Part shown: piece after piece, positions 7,887 through 16,349 of the stretch
How the letters are laid out: each line of letters opens with the position of its first letter
Position numbering within the stretch: the first letter of the stretch is position 1
Source of the DNA: Verrucomicrobiaceae bacterium
Lineage (GTDB): Bacteria > Pseudomonadota > Gammaproteobacteria > Pseudomonadales > CAMLJR01
Assembly: GCA_028293825.1 (NCBI GenBank)
Contig: JAQGNY010000008.1
Coordinates: forward strand, 1-43,161
Reading direction: 5' to 3'
Length of the DNA stretch: 43,161 nucleotides
Made by a program: the position numbers and the translations under genes
Notes under the pieces: generated by a model
Told to the model about the DNA's origin: nothing
What the model saw: only the letters and a program-made list of their open reading frames with translations
Databases searched by the model: none

Positions 7887-10800
7887 TCAGTGCTGCAACG
7901 GTTGCGGCGAATTTTCCACCGCTGTGTCTTGCTCGGTTTTTTTCCGGTGATCCGCCGCTAACAACAGGTACATCGCCGGCACAATAAATAACGTAAATAA
8001 CGTGCCGATCGAAATACCGGTGGTGATAACCAAGCCCATGTTATTGCGCGCTGCTGCGCCGGCGCCGCCGGAGAATGTCAGCGGCAATGCACCCAGTACC
8101 ATCGCCGCACTGGTCATTAAAATCGGGCGCAATCGCGTGCCGGCTGCGCTCTCAATAGCTTGCCGTTTATTCAGGCCGCGGCGCTGTTCGTCGTTGGCGT
8201 ATTGCACGATTAAAATGCCGTGCTTGGCGATTAATCCAACCAGCGTAATTAAGCCGACCTCCGTGTAGATATTCAGCGTCGCGGCGCCGAGGAAAATAAA
8301 TACCATCGCGCCGAAAATCGCCATCGGTACCGCCGCCATAATAATCAGCGGATCGCGGAAGCTTTCGAATTGCGCTGCGAGCACCAGGAAAATAATTAGA
8401 ATCGCGAAGCTCACGGTAATCGCAAAGGTATTTGATTCCTGAATGCTCTGCCGCGACAAACCGCCGTAGTCGATATCGTAGCCATCGGGCAGCGTTTCTT
8501 TCGCGATTTGTTGCAGCTTGTTCAGCACATCGCCGATGGGTGCGCCGGTGATGCCGGAAATAGTCGCCGCATTTAATTGCTGAAAGTGATGCACGGTTTC
8601 TGGAATGGTTTCCGTGTTGAACGAAATAAACGTGGATGCCGGCACTGACGACCCACTCGGCAAACGAATGTAGTAATCGTTCAGCTGCTCGGGGTTGAGG
8701 CGGTCGGTCTGCTGGATTTGCGGCATCACTTTGTAGGAGCGACCTTGCATGCTGAAATAATTCACATAGCCGCCACCAAGCACAGTTGTTAGAGCGGTGC
8801 CGACATCGCGCATGGTCAAGCCCATCGCAGCCACTTTATCGCGATCGATAACAACATTGGTCTGTGGCTTATCGAATTTCAAATCGTTGTCGAGATAAAA
8901 GAACATGCCGGTTTCTTGCACTTTCTGTTCGAACTGGCGCGCCACTTCGTCGAGATTTTGTAACGGCTCGGTGGTTTTTATCACGAACTGCACCGGCAAA
9001 CCGCCGCCGCTGCCCGGCAAGGATGGTGGCGAAATCGATGCCACGCGCGCGCCGGCGATACTGTTAAACCGTTGCTGCATGTCTGCTTGAATTTCATTCG
9101 ACGAACGTTTGCGTTCGCCCCACGGCTTGGTGATAAAGGGCGCGAACGCATTGTTCTTGCCGCCGAAACCAATCAGCATCAATTGTGTTTGGCGCTCCGG
9201 AATATCGCGCGTCGCTTCGGTAATTTGCTGCGCGTACATTTCCATTTGTTGCAAGGTTGCAGTGGCGGGGCCGGTCACCATATTGATGATGAAGCCCTGA
9301 TCCTCGGCTGGCGCCAATTCGCTTTGCGATAATTTTCCCATCACCGCGATCAACACGACGATGACGACGCCGAACGCAATAACGACCTTGGTCGCATCGA
9401 GCGCATGGCCCAATAAATAATCGTAAATGCGCCGCGTGATTTCGAGATTGCGATCGACCATGCGCGCCAATTTGCTATCGGCGTGGCCTTTCAATAAACG
9501 CGAGCACATCATCGGCGAAAGCGTTAATGCAACGACGGCGGAAACGGCAACCGCGCCGGCCAACGTAAATGCAAACTCGGTAAATAATTTTCCGGTGAGG
9601 CCGCCTTGAAAGCCGATCGGAATGTACACCGCAATTAACACCACGGAAATTGCGATGATCGGCCCGGTCAATTCGCTGGCGCCGGCCAGTGCCGCCTGCA
9701 TCGGTGTCATGCCTTCTTTCAAATGGCGGTCGACGTTTTCCACAATAATAATGGCGTCATCGACGACCAGACCGATGCCCAAAACCAGCGCCAGTAGCGT
9801 CAGCATATTGATCGAATAGCCGAGCACCATCATCAGCATAAACGCGCCGATCAGCGACAGCGGCACCGCGATAGCGGGAACGATCGAGGTACGCACGGTG
9901 CCGAGAAATAAAAATACAACGACGGTGACAATGACCAGCGCTTCGAGCAGGGTTTTTATTACTTCGTGAATCGATGTGCTGACATAGACGGACGCGTCGT
10001 AAACGACGTACGTGTCCACACCGGCCGGCAACTGCGCTTTGATTTCCGGTATCAGCGCGCGTACGCGCGCATTGACGTCGAGTAAGTTCGCTTCAGGCGC
10101 GGTTTTAACTTGGATCGCGAGCGAGCGCGTGCCGTTAATGCGACCGGATGAATCGTAATTTTCACTGCCGAGTACGACGTTGGCGACATCCTGTAAGCGC
10201 ACTAATGCGTCGCCTTTTTGTTTAATGACGAGCTGCCTGAATTCTTCGACGGAATGTAAATCGCTGGTTGAGCTCAGCGTAATTTCCGTCATCTGGCCCA
10301 TGGTCGAACCGATCGCAGCCAGATAATGGTTTTTATTGAGGATGGTAAAAATATCTTCGCCGGTTAAATCGTACGCCGCTAATTTGCGTGCATCGAGCCA
10401 CACCCGCAGCGCGAACGGACGACCTGCCGAAATCGTGGCGCTTTGCACGCCGGCCACGGTTTGTAGTTTCGGTTGCACCACACGCACGATGTAATCGGTC
10501 ATTTGCGTGGTGGACAAAACATTGCTGTTGAAGTTGATAAACATCGCCGCCGCGGCTTCGGTTTGCGCAACATCGATTTGCGGGCGCTGCGCTTCGGGCG
10601 GTAATTGATTGAGTACCGAATTTACTTTGGTGGTGATTTCGGTCAGTGCGCGATTACTGTCGTAATTCAAACGCAAATTCGCGGTGATTGTGCTCAGGCC
10701 GTTAACGCTGGTCGAGGTTAAATAATCGATGCCCTGCGCCTGCGCGACAGCCGCTTCGATCGGTGTGGTGATAAAGCCCGCGATGACATCCGGGTTGGCG

Positions 10801-10958
10801 CCGAAATAAGCGGTTGTTACCGTGATATTGGCGCTTTCCAATTTCGGAAACTGCCGCACCGGCAAATCGAAAACGGCGCGCAATCCCAATACTAAAATCA
10901 TCAGGCTTACGACGGTGGCAAGCACCGGCCGTCGAATAAAAATATCAGTGATATTCAT
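7887..10958 (-). CDS. RND multidrug efflux pump, inner-membrane permease (HAE1 family)
   Basis: The product is 1023 residues, the usual AcrB/MexB size. It starts MNITDIFIRRPVLATVVSLM, the standard first transmembrane helix. It carries the proton-relay pair in VVDDAIIIVENV (two Asp, TM4), the large periplasmic porter loops, and the second-half repeat (VLAAQFESFRDPLIIMAAVP, GLIAKHGILIVQYAND). It should form a trimer taking drugs or other amphiphiles from periplasm and membrane and passing them to the channel encoded upstream. It is the last gene of a three-gene operon, 12 bases after the adaptor stop, with a strong terminator after it. The sequence resembles the MexW/MdtB-like side of HAE1, but the substrate range cannot be read from it. 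No regulator gene is adjacent. Confidence 0.95.
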   Translation of the reverse strand: MNITDIFIRRPVLATVVSLMILVLGLRAVFDLPVRQFPKLESANITVTTAYFGANPDVIAGFITTPIEAAVAQAQGIDYLTSTSVNGLSTITANLRLNYDSNRALTEITTKVNSVLNQLPPEAQRPQIDVAQTEAAAAMFINFNSNVLSTTQMTDYIVRVVQPKLQTVAGVQSATISAGRPFALRVWLDARKLAAYDLTGEDIFTILNKNHYLAAIGSTMGQMTEITLSSTSDLHSVEEFRQLVIKQKGDALVRLQDVANVVLGSENYDSSGRINGTRSLAIQVKTAPEANLLDVNARVRALIPEIKAQLPAGVDTYVVYDASVYVSTSIHEVIKTLLEALVIVTVVVFLFLGTVRTSIVPAIAVPLSLIGAFMLMMVLGYSINMLTLLALVLGIGLVVDDAIIIVENVDRHLKEGMTPMQAALAGASELTGPIIAISVVLIAVYIPIGFQGGLTGKLFTEFAFTLAGAVAVSAVVALTLSPMMCSRLLKGHADSKLARMVDRNLEITRRIYDYLLGHALDATKVVIAFGVVIVVLIAVMGKLSQSELAPAEDQGFIINMVTGPATATLQQMEMYAQQITEATRDIPERQTQLMLIGFGGKNNAFAPFITKPWGERKRSSNEIQADMQQRFNSIAGARVASISPPSLPGSGGGLPVQFVIKTTEPLQNLDEVARQFEQKVQETGMFFYLDNDLKFDKPQTNVVIDRDKVAAMGLTMRDVGTALTTVLGGGYVNYFSMQGRSYKVMPQIQQTDRLNPEQLNDYYIRLPSGSSVPASTFISFNTETIPETVHHFQQLNAATISGITGAPIGDVLNKLQQIAKETLPDGYDIDYGGLSRQSIQESNTFAITVSFAILIIFLVLAAQFESFRDPLIIMAAVPMAIFGAMVFIFLGAATLNIYTEVGLITLVGLIAKHGILIVQYANDEQRRGLNKRQAIESAAGTRLRPILMTSAAMVLGALPLTFSGGAGAAARNNMGLVITTGISIGTLFTLFIVPAMYLLLAADHRKKTEQDTAVENSPQPLQH

Positions 10959-10970
10959 AAGCGCGCGAAC

Positions 10971-12143
10971 TCACTCTTCCGACGGATGGGGGTTGGGATC
11001 GAACGCCGGTTGCACGCTGTTATTCACGGCAATACGCGAACCATTTTTCAGTTTGAGCTGACCGCTGGTCACGACTACATCGCCGACATTTAAGCCTTTC
11101 AAAATCGAAATCTGATCGCCGCGTTTCGATCCTGGCGTCACGAAAACTTGTTTGGTGACGAGCGTGTCGTTGGCATTAGTTGTTTTGCCATCGGTGGTAG
11201 CTTTTTCGCTGTCTTTATTTTCAGCTTGTTTGTTTTCACGGACGGCAAGATACGCGGTCGCGCCGTAAGGGTTGTAGGTCAGCGCGGTAATCGGCAGCGT
11301 AATCAAGTTTTCCGGTTTGCCCGCGTCGATCGTTAAATTCGCATACATGCCCGGCAACAATTGTTGTTTTGGATTTTTCAGCACGGCGCGAACTAAAACA
11401 TTGCGCGTATCTTTATCCACTTTCGGATCGATCGCAGCGATGCTGCCGCTAAAGGTTAATTCAGGATAACTGTCGGAATGCGCGGTCACCGTTTGGCCAA
11501 CACGCAAGGCCGATAATTTTTGTTGCGGCACGGAAAAATCGATATGAATCGGATCGAGCGTTTGCAGCGTCACGAATTTGGTGCCCGCCGCCACGTATTG
11601 GCCTTCGTCGATACTGCGAATACCGAGCTTGCCGGAGAAGGGCGCGCGAATACGTTTTTTATTGACTAGCGCTTCCTGCTCGTTGACCTGCGCTTTAGCA
11701 CTGGTGGCCATTGCTTCGGCGGAATCGAGATCGGCTTTGCTGATTGCATTGGCGTCGAGTTGCGCGCGTGCGCGGTGAAAATTTAAATCGGCCAATTTTG
11801 CTGTGGCGCGCAATGAATCCAATTTACTGGAATCATCGACTGCGCGCAGCTCGGCAAGCAATTCGCCTTTTTTAACGGTCGCGCCCGATTCGAAATGAAT
11901 GGCATCGACCGTGCCCGCGACTTCATTGCTGAGATCCGCGCCCTGTACAGCGCGCAGTGTGCCGACCGCATTGATTTGTTCGCGCCACGTTTGTGTCTCC
12001 GCGCGAATAGTTGTCACGGTAAAAGTCGGTGTGCCCATCGCTTTGAAGCTGGCGATTTTTTTCGACAGGTTGTAGCCCCAGATACCGCCGATGACTGCGA
12101 TCAACACAATCACACCGGCAAGCATAATTAACCAACGTTTCAT
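10971..12143 (-). CDS. RND efflux periplasmic adaptor (membrane fusion protein)
   Basis: The product is 390 residues. An N-terminal membrane anchor (residues about 3-25, WLIMLAGVIVLIAVIGGIWG) is followed by the barrel-sandwich segment (GADLSNEVAGTVDAIHFESG), an alpha-hairpin of about 60 residues, the second lipoyl half (IRAPFSGKLGIRSIDEGQYV) and the beta-barrel and proximal domains. It bridges the pump in the inner membrane to the outer-membrane channel. There is no lipobox, so it is anchored by its helix. A Lys/Asp/Asn-rich insert (KQAENKDSEKATTDGKTT) in the membrane-proximal domain looks like a flexible loop. ATG at 12143 lies 12 bases after the channel stop codon. Confidence 0.94.
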   Translation of the reverse strand: MKRWLIMLAGVIVLIAVIGGIWGYNLSKKIASFKAMGTPTFTVTTIRAETQTWREQINAVGTLRAVQGADLSNEVAGTVDAIHFESGATVKKGELLAELRAVDDSSKLDSLRATAKLADLNFHRARAQLDANAISKADLDSAEAMATSAKAQVNEQEALVNKKRIRAPFSGKLGIRSIDEGQYVAAGTKFVTLQTLDPIHIDFSVPQQKLSALRVGQTVTAHSDSYPELTFSGSIAAIDPKVDKDTRNVLVRAVLKNPKQQLLPGMYANLTIDAGKPENLITLPITALTYNPYGATAYLAVRENKQAENKDSEKATTDGKTTNANDTLVTKQVFVTPGSKRGDQISILKGLNVGDVVVTSGQLKLKNGSRIAVNNSVQPAFDPNPHPSEE

Positions 12144-12155
12144 GCAAATACTTCC

Positions 12156-13661
12156 CTATTGTTGTGCTGGCGTTTTAGTGGATTCGGCTGCTGTCGCGAC
12201 GGGCTGGATCAGCGCCGCAGTGTCATCCCAATCGCCGCCAAGCGCTTGAAACAGCGCTGCCGTATCTTGATAACGACTTGCCAATGCCTGCGAATAATTG
12301 ATGCGGGTTTGTTGATACTGACGCTGCGCATCGAGCAGATTTAAAAAACTAATGCTGCCGAGAGCGAGTTGTTTTTCGCGCAGATCAAGACTGCTTTTAG
12401 CTGATGACATGGCTTCGTATTGCGCCTGCAATGCTTTGGCATCGCTGTGTACGGCGCTCAATGCATCGGCGACATTTTGAAACGACTTCAACACTACGTT
12501 TTGATAATTCGCCGCGGCTTGATCGTAAGCGGCGATGGCTGCGCGCCGTTGCGCGGTTAAGGTACCGCCATGAAATAGCGGCTGGGTAATGCCGGCACCG
12601 AAGCTCCAAACTTTGTCTTTAAATAATTGCGCGGCTTCGGTGGTCTGTGAACCGAAGCTGCCGTTCAGTGAAATCTGCGGCAGCAGGTTTGCGGTGGCCA
12701 CACCAATCTCCGCCGATGCTTCGTGCATGCGTGCTTCGGCAGAGCGCACATCGGGACGACGACGAACCAATTCCGACGGCACATTCAACGGCAATTGTTG
12801 TGGCAGCGTTAATTCGCCGATATCGAAATTGCTGGCGGTGAAATCGCTCGGCAATTTACCGAGATAAACCGCGAGCTGATTTTGCACGGCGGCGAGTTGT
12901 TTTTCATACGTAGGTAATGTTGCGCGCACAGCGGCGAGATTCGAGCGCGCGGAGAGCACATCGGAAAACGCGGCTGCACCGAGCTGATGACGTTGCTCGA
13001 TGATATTGAGCTGGTTTTCCAGTGCTTTGATGATGTCTTGCGTGGCCGCGAGTTGATCGCGCAACGCGGCTTCGCCAACACTGCTGGTGACGACATTTGC
13101 CGCCAGGGTTAGATAAGTTGCCTGTAATTCGAATTGCTGCGAATCCACTGCCGCTGCGCGCGCTTCCACGCCGCGCCGCACGCCGCCGAAAATATCGAGC
13201 GTATACGCGACCGACACCGACGCGTTATAGAGATTGTAAACGCCGGCGTCGCCAAGGCCCGGCGCGAGCACGGCGCCGCGCTGACGTTGTGCGGAGCCAT
13301 TGGCATCGATGCTCGGGAAGAAGCCACCGCGCTGCGCATTCAAATTTTCTTGCGCTTGGCGTAAGGCCGCACGTGCAGCAGCGCTGGTTGGGCTGCCATT
13401 AAATGCCGCTTGCACCAGCGTGTTGAGTTTGTCCGAGCCGAATAGCGTCCACCATTGCGCTGGCAATTGTTCGCCGATCGCGAAAGTCTGCGCTTCGCCG
13501 CCTTTAACGTCGGTGGCCGCTGTTTGTTGCGGCAACTCTTGTGCGGTGTAGCGATCGGTTTGCGGCGCAGCAGGCGTCTTAAAATCGGGCCCGACCGCGC
13601 AGCCTGACGCGGCGAGAATACACAGCGTCAATAACGATTTCCGTGGGTTTGAAAACTTCAT
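12156..13661 (-). CDS. RND efflux outer-membrane channel lipoprotein, NodT/OprM family
   Basis: The product is 501 residues from the ATG at 13661. That start has AAGGA six bases before it and puts the signal peptide at the N-terminus; a start 11 codons earlier lacks such a site. The signal peptide ends in the lipobox LAASGC, so the protein is lipidated at Cys. Two OEP repeats follow, with PAQWWTLFGSDKLNTLVQAA and the conserved LPSELVRRRPDVRSAEARMHEA-type block. It forms the trimeric outer-membrane tunnel of the efflux system. Gene order channel-adaptor-pump is less common than adaptor-pump-channel. Confidence 0.94.
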   Translation of the reverse strand: MKFSNPRKSLLTLCILAASGCAVGPDFKTPAAPQTDRYTAQELPQQTAATDVKGGEAQTFAIGEQLPAQWWTLFGSDKLNTLVQAAFNGSPTSAAARAALRQAQENLNAQRGGFFPSIDANGSAQRQRGAVLAPGLGDAGVYNLYNASVSVAYTLDIFGGVRRGVEARAAAVDSQQFELQATYLTLAANVVTSSVGEAALRDQLAATQDIIKALENQLNIIEQRHQLGAAAFSDVLSARSNLAAVRATLPTYEKQLAAVQNQLAVYLGKLPSDFTASNFDIGELTLPQQLPLNVPSELVRRRPDVRSAEARMHEASAEIGVATANLLPQISLNGSFGSQTTEAAQLFKDKVWSFGAGITQPLFHGGTLTAQRRAAIAAYDQAAANYQNVVLKSFQNVADALSAVHSDAKALQAQYEAMSSAKSSLDLREKQLALGSISFLNLLDAQRQYQQTRINYSQALASRYQDTAALFQALGGDWDDTAALIQPVATAAESTKTPAQQ

Positions 13662-14426
13662 TGCAAGTCCTTGCCTATCGCTGCGCGTGAGCACAGCCGC
13701 GATAGGGTTGTGTATTGGTTGCTCGATAGTGGCGCCTATTAATTACGACGCTTCGACATTGTCGGTTTGCAGCGATCACTACACCGCGTGAATTGAAAAC
13801 GTGCGTGTTGATCGGCAAGTATCGCTGTGGTTTAGATTTCGTTCGAGGTAACGCGTGTTGATACTTTGGAATGCCGGCAGTTTATACCGGCATCGTTGCG
13901 CCGGTGTATTTCTTGCCAATATTTAAGAAAACTTTACTGCAACCAAGCGCATGCATTTAAAGCAGCAATGTTTATGCAAATCATGGATGCCGCGTCTCAG
14001 CGAATAATTCCGGCAGAAGTTTTTGACGCCAATAAATTTCGATCAAAAAGTGATCGATATAAAAACGGCTTGATCCCAGCTCGCTAAAATCCCCTATGCA
14101 CAGAGTTACCCACAGTTTTTTACACAGTTTTTGGGGACAACCCGCGTCGGCTTGATTCACCAAGATGAAATGAATTTAACGTAATTGCTCAAAATGTCAG
14201 CAGAGTGACGCCACATCATTGCCATTTTTATGACAATTTTTCAAAAACAAATAATTTTCACGCAACCGTTACATTGCGCCCGCAAACTGGTGAATTTATT
14301 TAGATAAGCAGTAACCGCATGATTTTTACTCTGCGCCATTTTTATCCACAGTGGCGAAATGGGTATGAAAACAGAGTGAAGCAGTGCCGTTAGGCTGTGA
14401 ACCAGTGGCAGCGGTAAATTAAATAA
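13662..14426. other. Long intergenic region upstream of the efflux operon
   Basis: I see no convincing gene in these 765 bases. The part next to the operon should hold its promoter. An inverted repeat ATGCCGG/CCGGCAT (13871-13877 and 13887-13893, 9-base spacer) could be an operator or hairpin. Three GATC sites lie at about 14040-14075, followed by DnaA-box-like sequences and an AT-rich stretch at about 14160-14330. The frames present have no ribosome-binding site or family resemblance. Confidence 0.6.
14094..14350 (+). promoter_or_regulatory. Cluster of DnaA-box-like sites
   Basis: A perfect TTATCCACA is at 14342-14350. Three more sequences, each one base off the TTATNCACA consensus, lie in the same orientation at 14094-14102 (CTATGCACA), 14108-14116 (TTACCCACA) and 14120-14128 (TTTTACACA). 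The DNA between them is AT-rich. Sites this dense can bind DnaA, but no dnaA, dnaN or other origin-linked gene is nearby. Confidence 0.4.
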
Positions 14427-14642
14427 TTAAGAGACTTGCGGGTCATCGAGCGTGGGAGGGTCTAGCTCTTCTACGTAGTTAGTTTGCAGCCACCAGGGTT
14501 GCGGATGGTATTGCCGAAGGATGTTGCGCCGCTCACCGCCACGCCGACAGTCCGCGTTGGGACTGCCGAGAGGGCCACGCCGACTCCGTCTATCTGTCTG
14601 TAAGCGGCGGTCTTGAAATATCACTGTCAGGTTGTTTGTCAC
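14427..14642 (-). CDS. Small hypothetical protein with DRR/ERR repeats and a PWW motif
   Basis: The frame encodes 71 residues from GTG at 14642; a GTG six codons in is also possible. The first half is rich in Arg with repeated D/E-R-R units (QDRRLQTDRRSRRG, GGERR) and the second half has YHPQPWWLQTNYVEEL. The repeated basic motif and the Trp pair look selected, and I have seen similar short proteins in gammaproteobacteria, but I cannot name a family. Ribosome-binding signals are weak. A hairpin lies 25 bases before the start. Against it, the hairpin is oriented as a terminator for the opposite strand, so this region might instead hold a plus-strand RNA. Confidence 0.45.
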   Translation of the reverse strand: MTNNLTVIFQDRRLQTDRRSRRGPLGSPNADCRRGGERRNILRQYHPQPWWLQTNYVEELDPPTLDDPQVS

Positions 14643-14666
14643 TCGCTGCGCCGTAATGCCGTTACT

Positions 14667-14697
14667 GCGGGTCAGAGTTTATAGACCCGCTTTTTTT
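14667..14697 (+). terminator. Intrinsic terminator with no obvious plus-strand gene
   Basis: A seven-base perfect stem GCGGGTC (14667-14673) and GACCCGC (14684-14690) is followed directly by seven T on the plus strand. On the minus strand it is followed by AGTAACGG and would not terminate. All genes for a kilobase upstream are on the minus strand, so it implies an unannotated plus-strand transcript ending here. Confidence 0.65.
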
Positions 14698-14765
14698 ACG
14701 ACAACTGCATTAAATCAAAAATCAGAACTACGGCGCATTATGCAATTGTCGGTCCTTGACGGTGT

Positions 14766-15245
14766 TTAGTGATGATGGCCGTGTGCGTGAACATGGCCAT
14801 GATCCAGTTCTTCCTGCGTAGCGGTACGCACTTCATCGATGGTGACGGCGAAATGCAACACCTGGCCGGCCAATGGATGATTGCCATCGACCGTTACATG
14901 CGACGCGCTGACAGCAGTCACTTCAACCGATACGTCGCCGTGTTCCGACTGTGCGGTGAAACGCATACCGAGCTCAATGCTGTCGGGATCGGGAAATGCG
15001 TCGCGCGGGACTTCTTGCACCATGTCCGGCTGTTTGACGCCGTAGCCGTCTTCGGGTTGCACAGTCACTTTCAGCTGATCCCCGACCTTGTGGCCGACCA
15101 GCGCCTGCTCAAGGCCGGGAATGATATTGTGAGCGCCCTGCAGATAAGTCAGCGGCTCGCCATCAGCGGAAGTATCGAGCACTTCGCCGGCGTCGTTGGT
15201 TAATTCGTAATGGATGCTAACGACGCAATCGGGACCAATTTGCAT
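14766..15245 (-). CDS. slyD: FKBP-type peptidyl-prolyl isomerase SlyD
   Basis: The product is 159 residues from the ATG at 15245, which follows AAGGAG; a start 60 codons upstream is open but has no site and no family support. It has the FKBP half (CVVSIHYELTNDAGEVLDTS, YLQGAHNIIPGLEQALVGHKVGD), the inserted chaperone flap (residues about 70-120) and a short His-rich tail (HGHVHAHGHHH). SlyD isomerises prolyl bonds, assists folding and carries nickel or zinc through this tail. The tail is shorter than in Escherichia coli and lacks Cys, so weaker metal storage is expected. Confidence 0.93.
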   Translation of the reverse strand: MQIGPDCVVSIHYELTNDAGEVLDTSADGEPLTYLQGAHNIIPGLEQALVGHKVGDQLKVTVQPEDGYGVKQPDMVQEVPRDAFPDPDSIELGMRFTAQSEHGDVSVEVTAVSASHVTVDGNHPLAGQVLHFAVTIDEVRTATQEELDHGHVHAHGHHH

Positions 15246-15458
15246 GGGAATCTCCTTGACCGGAAGAGAGAGTAAATTATCGGGACTTAATCTGTCGGAG
15301 ACTGACGATCGCGCGGTGAGGCGATGACTGCCGCGAAAAACCAGGAGCCGGTACGCTAAAACGTCGCGCAGTTTAACTGCATTGAGGTCCGCTCGCCAAT
15401 CGCAGGCGTATGATCCCGCAGTCACCGTTCATTAATGCACTCGCAAAAGGACTACATC

Positions 15459-16022
15459 ATGTGGACTCGAAACCTGGTTTTATTAATCGCCGCGTTGTTT
15501 ACCCAACAAAGTTTTGCCGTCGACGCCAATTGCCCCGCGTGGATGAATGAAAGCAAACGGTTATTGCGCTCAGACAACAGCAAAAATTTATGCGATGCCT
15601 ATCGCGGTAAACCGTTGCTGATCGTAAATACCGCGAGTCACTGCGGATTTACGCCGCAGTTCAAAGGACTGGAGGCGCTATCGCAACGCTATAAATCGCA
15701 GGGATTGGTGGTTATCGGTTTTCCCTCCGACGATTTCAAGCAAGAAGATAAAGCTGAAGAAAAAACAGCCGAAGTTTGTTATGCGAATTATGGCGTGACC
15801 TTCGATATGTATGCGCCGATTTCAGTGAGCGGCGACAGCGCAGATCCGTTGTATAAAGAATTGGCGAAGCAGGGCGGCGGTTATCCGAAATGGAATTTTT
15901 ATAAATATTTAGTGAATCGCGATGGTGTGGTGGTGAAGCGCTTTTCGAGTTTTGATAAACCCGACAGCGACGATATGCACAGCGCAATCGAAAAAGTTTT
16001 AGCTACGCCCGCGAAACCATAA
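15459..16022 (+). CDS. Exported glutathione-peroxidase-like thiol peroxidase
   Basis: The product is 187 residues from ATG 15459, with AAGGA seven bases before it. Residues 1-20 are a signal peptide ending in QSFA, so it acts in the periplasm. The core matches glutathione peroxidases: LLIVNTASHCGFTPQFKGLE with peroxidatic Cys62, and WNFYKYLVNRDG with the conserved Trp/Asn. The usual FPCNQFG motif is changed to FPSDDFK, removing the active-site Gln and a Cys, while Cys107 in EVCYANYGVTF may be the resolving Cys. It probably reduces peroxides with a thioredoxin-like donor and not glutathione. A 100-residue hypothetical gene follows five bases after its stop. Confidence 0.85.
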   Translation: MWTRNLVLLIAALFTQQSFAVDANCPAWMNESKRLLRSDNSKNLCDAYRGKPLLIVNTASHCGFTPQFKGLEALSQRYKSQGLVVIGFPSDDFKQEDKAEEKTAEVCYANYGVTFDMYAPISVSGDSADPLYKELAKQGGGYPKWNFYKYLVNRDGVVVKRFSSFDKPDSDDMHSAIEKVLATPAKP

Positions 16023-16027
16023 CCGCT

Positions 16028-16330
16028 ATGAACACAGGCATCGATGGCATAAATGCCGCGCAAGAGTGGTTCGATTTAATCGACGTGCAGTTGCGCGATA
16101 TTTTTGCAAAGCTCGAACAGTATTTCGATATTTCGCCGGCGCAATGCTTTCGGCTCGAAGGTATTGTCGCCGCAGCGCATTGCGATGGCATTGCATTGGA
16201 TGAGTTGCTGCAATTTTGCCAGCGCAATGTGCCGCCGAATTGCTCGGTGCGCATCGAGCCGCACCATCGACTATTAGGAAATCGAATGTTGCAATTTAAT
16301 TTCTGGCAAAAGCGCGCGCCGGTTAATTAA
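16028..16330 (+). CDS. Hypothetical protein, 100 residues
   Basis: No family is recognised. The protein is mostly helical and acidic in its first half (NAAQEWFDLIDVQLRDIFAKLEQYF), with two Cys (CFRLEGIVAAAHCDG) and a basic end (HHRLLGNRMLQFNFWQKR). It has no signal peptide, so it is cytoplasmic, unlike the peroxidase just upstream. It starts five bases after that gene's stop and has no good ribosome-binding site of its own, which suggests translation by re-initiation in one operon. Codon use matches its neighbours, which supports a real gene. Confidence 0.65.
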   Translation: MNTGIDGINAAQEWFDLIDVQLRDIFAKLEQYFDISPAQCFRLEGIVAAAHCDGIALDELLQFCQRNVPPNCSVRIEPHHRLLGNRMLQFNFWQKRAPVN

Positions 16331-16349
16331 TTACGCGGTGCGCAATTAA

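Noticed and set aside
14094-14350. Chromosome replication origin
   Set aside because: DnaA-box-like sites and AT-rich DNA are present, but no dnaA, dnaN, rpmH, gidA or similar gene is nearby and no change in gene orientation marks an origin. Reported only as a cluster.
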